Assembly: GCA_019058275.1 (NCBI GenBank)
Contig: JAHLVW010000050.1
Coordinates: 1-64,000 of the forward strand
Direction of reading: 5' to 3'
From: Candidatus Heimdallarchaeota archaeon
GTDB taxonomy: Archaea; Asgardarchaeota; Heimdallarchaeia; JABLTI01
DNA length: 64,000 nt
Shown here: positions 1-9,548 of the stretch, piece after piece
Layout: every line of letters starts with the position of its first letter
Position numbering within the stretch: position 1 is the first letter of the stretch
Program-made: the position numbers and the translations under genes
The notes under the pieces: generated by a model
What the model saw: only the letters and a program-made list of their open reading frames with translations
Database searches by the model: none
Told to the model about the DNA's origin: nothing

Positions 1-111
1 AAAATCAGCAGCACTTGCAAGAAGATTATACGTTCCTGCAGTAAAGAGTTCAGTTCTTTTGCATCGTATATGAACATTCAATGAACCATAGTCTGTTGCG
101 CTGCTTAACAT
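1..111 (-). CDS. Partial unknown protein, N-terminus only
   Basis: An open frame on the minus strand begins at ATG 111-109 and runs off the left edge after 37 residues, starting MLSSATDYGSLNVHIRCKRT. A GAGG motif lies about eight bases upstream of the ATG, which favours this start. The frame stays open upstream only to a TAA near 139, with TTG alternatives at 138 and 126. I do not recognise a family from so short a piece. It could be the 5' end of a real gene continuing outside the window or a chance frame. Confidence 0.4.
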   Translation of the reverse strand, partial: MLSSATDYGSLNVHIRCKRTELFTAGTYNLLASAADF

Positions 112-560
112 CGTCTTATTCCTCAACGGATTTTTCAATTAAAAAGGATAAAATCTTTTCGAAAAGTTCCATCTTCTTTAATTCGAGTTGATATGAAGGT
201 TTTGAGAGATATATAATTGTTTTTGCATATCTTCTAACTGGTTATAGCTTTTGGATTTCTTTGCTCCTCAAAAGTTGGAATAATAATAGCTCTCTCTTTA
301 GCTCGTACAAATGTTTTGGCTAAGATGGATTTATGAATTGTAAGGTCAATCACTTTGCACACCAAAAATACATGAGCATTTATAAAAACAATAAAACAAC
401 TCACACTTAAATATGCTTTTTCTACAAGACTAGATAAAAGTGGGTGAATGTGTTTATTGGATTTGTATAGTAGTTTATTCAATAGGATTAAACAATAATG
501 AGGAAAAATAATAAATTAGCTTCCTATTACATAATTCTGAAATTTATTGACTAAAGGTTA
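112..560. other. Intergenic stretch without a supported gene
   Basis: About 450 bases lie between the partial minus-strand gene and tldD. An 82-residue minus-strand frame (482-234, TTG start) exists, but its composition is unremarkable, it has no ribosome binding site and it matches no family I know, so I do not call it. The A/T-rich bases just before 561 probably hold the tldD promoter, but no clear TATA box stands out. Confidence 0.4.
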
Positions 561-2009
561 ATGATGATGACAGAAGGCATGGATATTGCTGATTTTGTTG
601 TAGAATATGGAACCAAGAAGGGAGCAGATTACATAGAAGCAAGATATGTAGATTCTAGAGAGGAAGGCTATACAACTAGAAATGGAGCCTTATTTGGTGG
701 AGGAACAATCTACAGCAAGGGAATTGGAATCAGAACTCTTACAAATGGGGGAATAGGGTTTTGTTCTACAGCAAAATTGGATAAAGATAACGTAAAGAAA
801 GCTACTGAGCTAGCAATAAAAATGGCAAAAGCTAGCAAGAGAAAAGAACCAATAATTTTTTCGGAAGAAGACATTGTTCAAACCAAGTGGTCAAATCCAG
901 TTAAACAGCATTTTGAGGATATCTCAGAAGAAGAGAAAATGGAATTTATCATAAATCTGGATAAAACGCTTAAAAATCAAGACTTCGGGGAAAATTTGGT
1001 TACTAGAACACTAATGTTAAGTATGGATTTACACAAGAAATACATCCGCAATAGTGAAGGATCAATTGTTGAATCTGAAAAATCTTTGATTCATTTTTAT
1101 ACATTTAATACTGCAAAAGGTGACCATGGAACAGAACAAAGATTTTATGGGCAAGCAAGAGCAAAAGGTTGGGAATGGTTTAAAGAAAATAAGATTGAGG
1201 AAAAAATCATTCAAGATAATCATGCACTAGTAAAGACTGCTATAAATGCTAAAGAAATGAAGCTAGGAGAAATAGATGTAATAGTAAGTGGTGAAGTAGC
1301 AGGAATAATTGCACATGAAAATACTGGTCATCCTTCAGAAGGAGATAGAATACTTGGTCGTGAAGGAGCTCAAGCTGGAGAATCTTTTTACATAGATCTT
1401 CTTAATAAAGGAAAACTAGGCGAAATAAAATTAGGAACAGAATGTGTAAACCTTATTGATGACCCAACACTACCAGGTAGTGCAGGATTCTATCTATATG
1501 ACGATGAATGTGTGAAAGCTCGTCCTAGATACTTGATAAAAAACGGAATGATGAATGACGTTTTGCTGAATAGAGAATTCGCATATAAATTCGATACTAA
1601 ATCAAATGCAGCTTCAAGGGCTATGGGTTACAACAGAGAACCTTTGATTCGAATGGCAAATACTTACTTTGCACCAGGAGAACATCAAATAGAAGAACTG
1701 TTTGAGGATGTGAAGAAAGGCATATACATGAAAAGCTTCACAGAGTGGAACATTGATGATCGTAGATTCCAGAGCAAATACGTTGGATTAGAAGTTTATT
1801 TGGTAGAAAATGGTGAATTGACAGATAAGATGGTGAAGAGACCAATTTTAGAATTAACAACCTTTGGTCTTTTTGGAAGTGTAGATGCAGTAACTAAAGA
1901 TACAGAATTTCCCTTCGGTCATTGTGGTAAGTCAGATCCTGGTCAAGGTGCACCTTGTTGGATGGGTGGAGCGCAGGTACGTATGAGAAATATACGACTT
2001 GGAGGATAA
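561..2009 (+). CDS. tldD: TldD-type metalloprotease
   Basis: TldD/PmbA family proteins form a heterodimeric metalloprotease that degrades unfolded peptides; TldD carries the catalytic zinc site. Here the HExxxH motif is present as H252-E-N-T-G-H257, followed by PSEGDR, as expected for the active subunit. Length 482 aa is normal. Three consecutive ATG codons start the frame; any of them could be used, and AAAGGTTA lies just upstream. The stop codon lies four bases before the ATG of the PmbA-like gene and overlaps its ribosome binding site, so the two are co-transcribed and probably translated in step. I am confident of family; the natural substrate is unknown. Confidence 0.95.
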   Translation: MMMTEGMDIADFVVEYGTKKGADYIEARYVDSREEGYTTRNGALFGGGTIYSKGIGIRTLTNGGIGFCSTAKLDKDNVKKATELAIKMAKASKRKEPIIFSEEDIVQTKWSNPVKQHFEDISEEEKMEFIINLDKTLKNQDFGENLVTRTLMLSMDLHKKYIRNSEGSIVESEKSLIHFYTFNTAKGDHGTEQRFYGQARAKGWEWFKENKIEEKIIQDNHALVKTAINAKEMKLGEIDVIVSGEVAGIIAHENTGHPSEGDRILGREGAQAGESFYIDLLNKGKLGEIKLGTECVNLIDDPTLPGSAGFYLYDDECVKARPRYLIKNGMMNDVLLNREFAYKFDTKSNAASRAMGYNREPLIRMANTYFAPGEHQIEELFEDVKKGIYMKSFTEWNIDDRRFQSKYVGLEVYLVENGELTDKMVKRPILELTTFGLFGSVDAVTKDTEFPFGHCGKSDPGQGAPCWMGGAQVRMRNIRLGG

Positions 2010-2013
2010 TAAG

Positions 2014-3381
2014 ATGAGCAACAATTTAACTGAGAAAGCCATTGAAGTTGCCCAAAAAAGCGGTGCAACTGAAGTTATTGCTAGACTTACGGAAGGACCA
2101 AATTATCAAATTCGGTTCTCTAATTCAAATATTGATATCTTTAAAAAATGGGATCATAGCATGTTAGAAGTTTTCGTTGCTGTTGGTAAGAAAATAACTC
2201 AAGTCGACATTCAAGATCCCACTCAAACCAAAATTAATGAAATGGTTCAGCAAGCTACCTCTTTTGCTAAGAAAATGCCTGATAGTGAGCTTTATGATAA
2301 ACTGGAATCCACTAAGCATACTTACAAACCAATTGATGGTCTGTATGACAAGTCAATTGAGAATTTTTATGATAAAGCCCCCGAGCTAGTGAATGTTGCC
2401 ATTCAGAAATCATTAGATGTCGGAGCTAAAAGGGTTGCTGGAGTACTTTATTTTGGTAAAACAAACACCGAAGTAAAAACAAGCTATGGCAATTCTGGTT
2501 CTTATGATTCCTCCTTCTACAGACTGACCATACGTTCCTTTGTTGACTTTGAAAGTAGCGGTCAAGATGTTGTTGTCGGTAGAAATATGGCTAATGTTGA
2601 AAAAGAGTTCTCAAAAGCTGGTGAAGAAGCAGGAAAACTTGCTAAAATGGCTGTTGGTGGTAAACAAGGAAAAGCTGGTAAATACGATCTAATCATGAGT
2701 CCAACAGTAGCTGCCAACATTCTCGGACAAATTACTGATGGTGCTAATCCCTTAATGATACTTGTTGGCATGAGCCCATTAGGTGATCACATGGGAGAGC
2801 AGATAGCTCCAGAGAATTTCAATGTAGTAGATAACCCTCATATTAGTGAAGGTTTAGGTAGTCGAGCATTTGATATTGAAGGAACGCCTACTAGTAAAAC
2901 ACTAATTATCAAAAATGGTATTCTCGTAGGATTAATTCATAATACTACTTCTGGGGTAATGATGCAAACTGAGAGTACTGGAAATTCTGATTTAGTTAGT
3001 TTTGGTTCAGGATCAAAGTTTCTAGCTCCTACACCGACAAACATGGTTTACAATGCTGGAGATTACTCTTTAGATGAAATCATTGAAGATTCAAAGAAAC
3101 CAACTATCTATATTACTTCAAATTGGTATACTCGTTACACCAATATGCTTGAAGGAGAATTCTCATCTATACCTCGAGATGGTATGTTCCTTATTGAAGA
3201 TGGTGAGATTAAGAAACCAGTCAGAAAATTAAGGGTAACTGATAATCTTCTTCGTATGAGCAGAAACATTTCCGCTGTAGGAAAAGATCAGAAACAAATT
3301 TTCTGGTGGGAAGTTTACACACCTACATTTATCTCAACAATAAAAGTAGCTGATTGCAACATTACTGCTGCTACAAAATAA
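2014..3381 (+). CDS. pmbA: PmbA/TldE-type partner of TldD
   Basis: Second subunit of the TldD/PmbA pair, 455 aa from ATG 2014. It has the family fold signatures (an SRAFDIEGTPT-like segment and the C-terminal LVRxxxISAVGKD-like block) but lacks the HExxxH metal site, as expected for the PmbA/TldE partner. I chose ATG 2014 because GGAGGA at 2001-2006 is well spaced from it; a TTG at 1999 would overlap the tldD stop. A terminator-like hairpin follows the stop. The arrangement tldD-pmbA is the common archaeal operon. Confidence 0.93.
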   Translation: MSNNLTEKAIEVAQKSGATEVIARLTEGPNYQIRFSNSNIDIFKKWDHSMLEVFVAVGKKITQVDIQDPTQTKINEMVQQATSFAKKMPDSELYDKLESTKHTYKPIDGLYDKSIENFYDKAPELVNVAIQKSLDVGAKRVAGVLYFGKTNTEVKTSYGNSGSYDSSFYRLTIRSFVDFESSGQDVVVGRNMANVEKEFSKAGEEAGKLAKMAVGGKQGKAGKYDLIMSPTVAANILGQITDGANPLMILVGMSPLGDHMGEQIAPENFNVVDNPHISEGLGSRAFDIEGTPTSKTLIIKNGILVGLIHNTTSGVMMQTESTGNSDLVSFGSGSKFLAPTPTNMVYNAGDYSLDEIIEDSKKPTIYITSNWYTRYTNMLEGEFSSIPRDGMFLIEDGEIKKPVRKLRVTDNLLRMSRNISAVGKDQKQIFWWEVYTPTFISTIKVADCNITAATK

Positions 3382-3390
3382 GTCTAGACT

Positions 3391-3440
3391 CTTGAACTTC
3401 CTTGGTGAAGTTTGAGAGCTCAATCCCTTTTTTTCTTCTT
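3391..3440 (+). terminator. Hairpin plus T-run after pmbA
   Basis: A ten-pair stem (3391-3400 with 3407-3416, two wobble pairs, six-base loop) is followed within about a dozen bases by a T-run at 3428-3434 and further T-rich sequence. Position right after the pmbA stop fits transcription termination of the tldD-pmbA operon. In archaea the T-run alone may suffice. Confidence 0.5.
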
Positions 3441-3535
3441 TTTATGTACTCTTCATTTAAATAAAATGAACAGCATAAAATTATTATATTGGAAAGAAAT
3501 GTAATGATTTTTTATGATAAAAAGAAGATGAGCGT

Positions 3536-5173
3536 ATGACAAAAAAGACAAAATTCGTATTTATTGTAGGAGGAGTAATGTCGGGAATTGGGAAAGGAAT
3601 CGTTACATCAAGCATTGGGAAGAATATACAAGTTCGAAATGGTACTATAGACTTAATCAAAATTGACCCTTACTTGAATATTGATGCTGGAACAATGAAT
3701 CCTATTCAACATGGAGAAGTTTTTGTTACAGATGATGGTGGAGAGATAGATGTTGATTTTGGTCATTATGCTCGTATTCTTGGTCTTAATATGAAGAAGA
3801 CTCAAAACATCACTACTGGGCAGGTTTATAGAGAAGTTATCAGAAAAGAGAGAGCTGGTGATTATCTCGGTCAGACAGTTCAAGTAATTCCACATATCAC
3901 TGATGAAATTAAAAGAAGAATTCGTGCTGTTAGTGAATTTAACAAACCTGACGTATTATTAATCGAAATTGGTGGAACTGTAGGTGACATTGAATCATTA
4001 CCATTCTTAGAAGCAATTCGTCAAATGATTATGGAAGAAAAAGAAGAAGATACACTTCTAGTTCATACAACTTATGTTCCTGTTCCGGCACATCTTGGTG
4101 AGCCAAAAACCAAACCAACACAGCATTCTGTAAAAGAATTAAGGAGCATTGGTCTAAATCCACATATAATTGTTTGTAGAAGCCATGATGTTCTTGATGA
4201 AAAAACACAAGAAAAAGTTGCTTTATTCTGCAATGTTCCTAAAAAAGCTGTTTTCACCTTGCCGGATTTAAACACTGTTTACTCAGCACCCTATTTATTA
4301 GATCAGCAGGGATTTGGCGAGTTAATTATTGAAAAACTTGGATTGAAAACAACAAAAGCTGATTGGAAGGTTTGGAATGAGTTAACAGATAAATATGAAC
4401 ATCCTGTTGGCAAGGTAAAAATTGCTATGGGTGGTAAATATACTCAGATAATTGATTCTTATATTTCAGTTAATGAAGCATTAAGACATGCAGGCGCTTA
4501 TTTCAAATATGATGTTGATATTGAATGGATTGATACAGAGGAAATTGAAGCCGATAAATCAAAACTTAAAATTATGAAAAAATTCGATGGTTTACTTGTT
4601 CCCGGAGGATTTGGTCATCGAGGAACTGAAGGTAAAATCGCAATGATATGTTATGCACGTGAAAATAATATACCATTCATCGGATTATGTTTTGGTTTTC
4701 AGTTAGCAATTGTTGAGTTTTCGAGAAATGTTTTGGGATTAAAAGATGCTTCAAGCCTTGAATTTACAAAGAATGGAGATGTTAAATCAAAGAATCTTGT
4801 AATTGATTTGCTACCTGAACAGAAAGAAGTAACTGATTTAGGGGGCACAATGCGGTTAGGGGGCTTAAAGGTCATTGTTAAAAAAGGAACAAGAACTCAT
4901 GAGCTATTTGGAAAAGATGAGATTATAGAAAGACATAGACATCGATTTGAGGTAAATCCTGATTATATTAAAAGAATTGAGAAACACGGTTTGGTTTTTG
5001 CCGGCACTTCTGAAGATGGTCGTAGAATGGAAATTCTAGAACTTCCAAGTCATCTTTACTTCCATGCATCACAATTTCATCCAGAATTTACTTCTTTACC
5101 ATGGAAACCAAACCCACTATTTAGAGGATTTATTGAGAGTGCAATTAAGCGGCATAAGGAAAGAACAAAATAA
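3536..5173 (+). CDS. pyrG: CTP synthase
   Basis: Converts UTP to CTP using ATP and glutamine-derived ammonia. The 545-aa protein has the N-terminal amidoligase domain (about 1-270) with the P-loop MSGIGKGIVTSSIG, the HGEVFVTDDGGEIDVDFGHY block and NPHIIVCRS, and the C-terminal class I glutaminase (about 290-545) with nucleophile C385 in GLCFGFQ and the His/Glu pair in QFHPEF. The P-loop reads SGIGKG where many homologues have SSLGKG, a conservative change. Start ATG 3536 keeps the canonical N-terminus. It is monocistronic, convergent with the ArsR-like gene 67 bases downstream. Confidence 0.97.
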   Translation: MTKKTKFVFIVGGVMSGIGKGIVTSSIGKNIQVRNGTIDLIKIDPYLNIDAGTMNPIQHGEVFVTDDGGEIDVDFGHYARILGLNMKKTQNITTGQVYREVIRKERAGDYLGQTVQVIPHITDEIKRRIRAVSEFNKPDVLLIEIGGTVGDIESLPFLEAIRQMIMEEKEEDTLLVHTTYVPVPAHLGEPKTKPTQHSVKELRSIGLNPHIIVCRSHDVLDEKTQEKVALFCNVPKKAVFTLPDLNTVYSAPYLLDQQGFGELIIEKLGLKTTKADWKVWNELTDKYEHPVGKVKIAMGGKYTQIIDSYISVNEALRHAGAYFKYDVDIEWIDTEEIEADKSKLKIMKKFDGLLVPGGFGHRGTEGKIAMICYARENNIPFIGLCFGFQLAIVEFSRNVLGLKDASSLEFTKNGDVKSKNLVIDLLPEQKEVTDLGGTMRLGGLKVIVKKGTRTHELFGKDEIIERHRHRFEVNPDYIKRIEKHGLVFAGTSEDGRRMEILELPSHLYFHASQFHPEFTSLPWKPNPLFRGFIESAIKRHKERTK

Positions 5174-5240
5174 TTCATTGATTCATTTTCAAAGTACAAA
5201 GATAAAGAAATAAAAATGAGAAAATGAAAGAAAGAATCAG

Positions 5241-5522
5241 TTATTTTAACTTGAAAATCACAGTATCTATTTTAGTACTACAAATTTTACGTACACCATG
5301 CATTCCAGGTTCATAACGTGATAGAAGTAATTTAGCGGTTTCAAGAATTTTAATTTGGGCACTAATATTGGCTTCAGTTTGACCTAGCATACCAGCAATG
5401 CGACTGACATCAATATCTTTTTCAGAAGTCAACTTAAGTATCTTTACTCTTGTTTTTGAGGACAATGCTTTAGCTACTAAGTTAATACGATCTCCTTCTA
5501 CATCTAAGGTTTCTTCGGACAT
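5241..5522 (-). CDS. ArsR-like winged-helix regulator
   Basis: A 93-aa protein whose central part, ALSSKTRVKILKLTSEKDI followed by VSRIAGMLGQTEANISAQI, is a typical ArsR-family winged helix: the SxxxRxxIL opening, a recognition helix with an N-I-S core, then a C-terminal wing. No metal-binding cysteine pair typical of ArsR/SmtB sensors is seen, so a metal sensing role is not supported. It is probably a small dimeric DNA-binding repressor of unknown target. It is divergent from the RIO2 gene with a 230-base intergenic region and could regulate it or itself. Confidence 0.8.
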   Translation of the reverse strand: MSEETLDVEGDRINLVAKALSSKTRVKILKLTSEKDIDVSRIAGMLGQTEANISAQIKILETAKLLLSRYEPGMHGVRKICSTKIDTVIFKLK

Positions 5523-5754
5523 TTTACTACCTCAACTCTGAGCGGTTCGAAGTACAAATGAAGTATTACAATAAATAAAAGTTTCTGTGAATTTTTTAAT
5601 AATCATTTTAAGAAAAAAACACTGAATGATATAAGCTTATTCTTTATAAAAAGAATAACACAGACAGATTTACAAACCTAATAAGTTAATTTATTATTAG
5701 TAAAAGCATTTGATGAAGCAAGTCAAGAGCAAAATAGAGAAAATGAGGATATCA

Positions 5755-6654
5755 ATGTCTAAAGCAGCTGATTACTTAATTGAATTAGATAAAGATGATT
5801 TCAGAACTTTGCAAGCTATAGAAGTAGGCATGCGTACTTTTGAGCATGTTCCTGTTGAATCCATTGTAGAATTTAGTAAACTTAGACATGATAGAGTGTT
5901 ACATAATCTTGACAATTTGCATCGTAGAGATCTCATTTCCAGATGGAAAAGGCAATTTACTGGATATCAATTAACGCATCACGGATATGATGTTCTTGCT
6001 TTTAGAGCACTTTCTGAGAGAGATACTATAGTTGCAATAGGAAGAGAGCTTGGAAAGGGAAAGGAATCTGATGTGTTTTTGGCATATGATGAGAAGCAAA
6101 AAACATTAGTCGCAAAAATCCATCGCGTAGGTAGACCAAGCTTTAAACGTAGCAAAAGATTGAGAGGGTACGTGGGGCAACGAGGACACATAAATTGGTT
6201 ATACAAATCGAGATTGTCAGCTGAAAGAGAATTGACTGGATTAAAAATTGCGAATAAAATAAAGCTAAAAGCTCCCAAAGTCATTGATGGTAACAGGCAT
6301 ATTGTTATTATGGAATTTTTCGAAGGAACAGAACTTGTAAATTATATTGATCTAAAAAAACCATTAAAGATTTTTAATGGAATAATTTCAGAAGTTCGCA
6401 AGCTCTTTGTAAAAGGAGGAATCATTCATGCGGATTTATCAGAATACAATGTTATTCTCACTCCAAAACAAGAATTTCTTCTAATCGATTTCCCACAATT
6501 TGAAATGGCAGATCATGTAAATGGCAAAGAACTGCTGTTTCGAGATATCAATAATATATGCAAATATTTCAAACGGAAATTTAAGATTCAATCAGATCCA
6601 GACCTAATTCTTGAAACAATTCTAGACGAATATGAAAAATTAAACAAGAAATGA
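5755..6654 (+). CDS. rio2: RIO2-type serine kinase/ATPase
   Basis: RIO2 acts in maturation of the small ribosomal subunit. The protein has the RIO2-specific N-terminal winged helix (about residues 1-85) followed by the RIO kinase domain: P-loop GKGKESDVF, lysine in LVAKIH, catalytic HADLSEYN and metal-binding IDFPQ. The kinase ends without a C-terminal tail. I set the start at ATG 5755 because a GAGG sits six bases upstream and the resulting N-terminus matches the usual start of archaeal RIO2; in-frame starts at 5713 (ATG) and 5710 (TTG) would add 14-15 basic residues. All catalytic residues appear present. Confidence 0.95.
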   Translation: MSKAADYLIELDKDDFRTLQAIEVGMRTFEHVPVESIVEFSKLRHDRVLHNLDNLHRRDLISRWKRQFTGYQLTHHGYDVLAFRALSERDTIVAIGRELGKGKESDVFLAYDEKQKTLVAKIHRVGRPSFKRSKRLRGYVGQRGHINWLYKSRLSAERELTGLKIANKIKLKAPKVIDGNRHIVIMEFFEGTELVNYIDLKKPLKIFNGIISEVRKLFVKGGIIHADLSEYNVILTPKQEFLLIDFPQFEMADHVNGKELLFRDINNICKYFKRKFKIQSDPDLILETILDEYEKLNKK

Positions 6655-6740
6655 AATTTCAAGAAAAGATTAATTCACAAAAAACTTTTGAAAGAATAGA
6701 CCATAAACCATTAGCGAAATTAAATCTAAAGGTGTAAATC

Positions 6741-7718
6741 TTGGGCTGGTTCTTTGATCAATCTATTAATGAAGTGTTACAGGATTTTTTTCCTGAATGG
6801 TTTGAAATCATCTTTAAAATAATAACCTATTTTGGCGAAGCAATAATCTACATTGGCTTATTAGCTTTAGCATATTGGATTTTAAATAAGAAGGATGCAA
6901 TAGTTGGATTCTACATTCTTTTTACTTCATCTTTTCTTAACACATTTTTAAAACTTTTAATAAAAAATCCAAGACCAAGTCAATCTATCCGATTGGTTGA
7001 TGAAGAAAATTTCAGTACACCATCAGGGCATGCACAGACATCCTTAATTGTCTATGGTTGGATGACATTTTATTTCAAGAAGATATGGATGTATATTGTT
7101 ATACCAATTTTAGTACTGCTTATCTGTCTTTCAAGAGTTTATTTAGGAGTACATTATATTGGTGATGTAATTATTGGATTATTAATTGGTATCACTGTAT
7201 TAGCAGCACTCTATTTTGGAGTGCCACCTTTGTTAAAGTGGATTGATACTTGGTCAAACAAGACAAAAATAATCGTTGGTGAAAGCTTATGCAGCAATAA
7301 TTTTCCTAACAACATTTCTACTTGGATTATTCACTGAATGGCCAGAAGGAGATATCTCAAATACAGGTGATATTGTTGCTGCTTTGTTTCTGTTCCCAAT
7401 AATGATATGGATTGAAACTAAATGGATTAAAATGAAAACATTGATTGGCGTTCTAAGCTTCTTAGAGCAGTTGTTGGATTAATTATATTAGTTGGAGCAT
7501 ATTTGGGATTATCAGCATTGTTTGATCTTATTGACACTTCAGGATTAGCTTTCACAGCACAATACTCTGTCGATTATCTATTGAGATTTATTAGATATTC
7601 CTTTCTAGCATTGATTTTAGGCTTGCTTATGCCATGGATCTTTGTTAAAGTAAAAATATTTTCGAAGGAAAAAACCGAGTTAGAAGAGGAACCCGCAGTT
7701 ATTTCTAGTCAAGCATAA
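6741..7718 (+). pseudogene. PAP2-family membrane phosphatase, two frameshifts
   Basis: PAP2 enzymes hydrolyse lipid phosphates or undecaprenyl/dolichyl pyrophosphates. The first part (TTG start 6741, AAGGTG upstream) has the full catalytic set: K75...R78-P79 in KNPRPS, P94-S-G-H97, and S131-R with H138 and D142, between hydrophobic helices. Reading then leaves the frame between about 7273 and 7300 (the original frame stops at 7337), continues in the +1 frame as YAAIIFLTTFLLGLFTEWPE to about 7430-7445, and returns to the first frame as LLRAVVGLIILVGAYLGL to the stop at 7718. The three pieces join into one plausible multi-helix protein of about 325 aa. The shifts lie near A-runs, so errors or real mutations are both possible. 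The catalytic part is before the first shift. Confidence 0.8.
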
Positions 7719-7728
7719 GAAGAGGTAG

Positions 7729-8196
7729 TCATTCCCTTTCATTTTTATTTTTTAATAATACATCTATTTTATCATAGGATGTTCCTAATGCATAATCAAG
7801 AATTTCGGAGAAAAATAATGTTGCCAGATTGATTTCTGTATATTCACTTTGATGCACTGTAAAGTTCATACTACAATTTCCGCAACCCATAGTAATTGCA
7901 TCGACTTTATGCTTAATTAATGAGTTAATTCTTTTCTTGGCAATATCATAAGCTATTCTTTCATCATACTGTAACATAGATGAACCACAACAAAACGTTT
8001 CAAATGGATAATGAACAATATTAATTGATGTGAGTTTTAATAGGTCAAGCAACAATGAAGCACCTATCGATGCAGATGGAGAATATTTTTCAGGATGGAT
8101 AGCTTGACATGGAACTTGTGTGGCAACAGTTAGTTTACTAAGATTAATTGAATTCTGTTTAGAAACAAGTTTCTTGTATTTACCTTGTAACTCTTC
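7729..8196 (-). pseudogene. HdrB/D-like CCG domain, 3' fragment after in-frame stop
   Basis: This is the continuation, in the same reading frame, of the iron-sulfur protein ending at 8197. Directly after the TAA the frame reads EELQGKYKKLV and carries a second cysteine-rich CCG domain: VPCQAIHP, FCCGSS and GCGNCSMNF, which in HdrB/HdrD, GlpC and LutA-type proteins binds a [4Fe-4S] cluster. The only start codon before the conserved region is lacking; the first is TTG at 8055, beyond the first conserved cysteine. That makes an independent gene unlikely and a nonsense-split gene likely. Confidence 0.75.
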
Positions 8197-9003
8197 TTAT
8201 CGTAGAAATTCTGATAGGTGTTTAATTTCCACTTTTCCAGAAAAAGTAAGAGAAATTTTAGCTAAATGATGATTAGTATTTTTCATTTTCTCAGGATTCT
8301 CGAGTAAAATTAAGTTTGCTCTTCTTAAGTTTCCTGAACATCCACCATAAAGAGAGACTATTTTCTGAACACCATATTTTTCAGCTAATGCCAAATTGTA
8401 AGCAACAATTATGAGCCAAAGCTCTTCAGACTGTGATTCAGTCATAATAGAACCGCAGCAAGCAAAAGGCAAGTCTTTAAATTCTACAGATAATTTTGTA
8501 AGCAACCTCCGAGCTGATAATTCATAATCTGGTACTCTATAAGTTATGAGACATCCTAAAAAAAGAGCAATCTTTTTTGATTGATTTTCATCCACAATAT
8601 CCCGAGTTAAAGGTTTTTCACTAGTTTCTAAAGCCATGATCTCATCAATTAAAAACGCAACTTCGTCGGTATTTGTAGGTGGAAGAATGGGCAACTCATT
8701 ATCAGTCCTGATATCATTTATTGACTTATTAATATCAAATAACTGCCCTTGTTTTTTCAATTTATCAATAGGCTCAAGCATTCTACTGGTTTGTTGATCT
8801 TTATTTCTTCTACGATCAATTGCATACTGTCTAGGTGAATAATCAGGACAGATATCTTCACAATAAAAACAAGAGGTGCAAAACCAAATATCACCTTTAT
8901 CTTTAGTGATTGGTAAAGCTCCTTCACTTTTATCAGCAACAGTTACTTGAGAAGCCTTACACTTGTATAGAGATTCGCAATTATCGTAGGGCATAATAAT
9001 CAT
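8197..9003 (-). pseudogene. HdrD/GlpC-like iron-sulfur oxidoreductase, 5' fragment
   Basis: The N-terminal part has one clear [4Fe-4S] motif, CTSCFYCEDICP, but the other expected ferredoxin motif is reduced to NCESLYKCKAS, too few cysteines for a cluster. It is followed by the first CCG domain: FLGCLITYRVPDYE, FACCGSIM and GGCSGNL. Proteins of this type move electrons to or from disulfides or quinones. The frame stops at TAA 8199-8197 and resumes without any shift into the second CCG domain. A single base change (for example CAA to TAA) would explain it. ATG 9003 is used as start, with TTG 9015 and ATG 8994 as alternatives. Confidence 0.75.
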
Positions 9004-9067
9004 TAAAAAATCCAAGAGTGTGATGACGTATAATTATTTCTATGATTAACAAATATCAATGGATTCT

Positions 9068-9361
9068 CTAATCGAGTATGCCTTCAATACCTATTTCATT
9101 TGAAAGAATCTTATTAAGTTCATCACACAGTTCAATGTTAATTGCATGATCTGCATCTGATAAGTAAAGAGTCAAACAGTCTTTGACAGTATCAATTTCA
9201 GGCAAATATGTTCTTCCAAAAGTTATCGCTGCTGTCAATTGTTCGCCTCGCACATGAATGTAAGCATTTTCTCCAATTTTTATGTATCCAGTATCTCGTA
9301 AAAGTTTTTCAAAGAGAGAGTAAATTCTTTTTGGCTTTGTAACAAAGCAAGTAATTATCAT
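9068..9361 (-). CDS. Unknown small protein
   Basis: A 97-aa protein from ATG 9361 (MIITCFVTKPKRIYSLFEKL). It is soluble, mixed alpha/beta in pattern, and ends LSNEIGIEGILD. The frame extends upstream to ATG 9457, but the added 32 residues are hydrophobic and A/T-rich and look like promoter sequence read as protein, so I prefer the shorter form. It lies 64 bases downstream of the HdrD-like gene's 5' end on the same strand. I do not recognise the family. Confidence 0.55.
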   Translation of the reverse strand: MIITCFVTKPKRIYSLFEKLLRDTGYIKIGENAYIHVRGEQLTAAITFGRTYLPEIDTVKDCLTLYLSDADHAINIELCDELNKILSNEIGIEGILD

Positions 9362-9548
9362 TGGAAATCTAATTTTGCTCAAAGTTTCCACTCTTTTCCT
9401 TATCCACTTATTACATAGATAAAAATAGAATAAAATTATTTCGAGAATAAGTAACATAAAAAATTGAAATTACGAATTAAAAGCACCCAAAAAGTAAAAA
9501 GATAGGAAACCGTCTTCAAATAATGGATTTAACTTTTTGGTGCTAACA

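Noticed and set aside
234-482. 82-residue minus-strand frame
   Set aside because: Starts at TTG without ribosome binding site, no recognisable family or composition bias; likely chance.
5710-5754. Extended RIO2 N-terminus from TTG 5710 or ATG 5713
   Set aside because: The better-placed GAGG precedes ATG 5755 and the conserved RIO2 region starts there.
7276-7718. Two separate small membrane proteins
   Set aside because: Both pieces follow directly from the PAP2 gene with frame shifts of one base and lack their own ribosome binding sites; one broken gene is simpler.
9362-9457. N-terminal membrane helix of the small unknown protein
   Set aside because: The hydrophobic extension is A/T-rich and looks like promoter sequence; an internal ATG is a better start.
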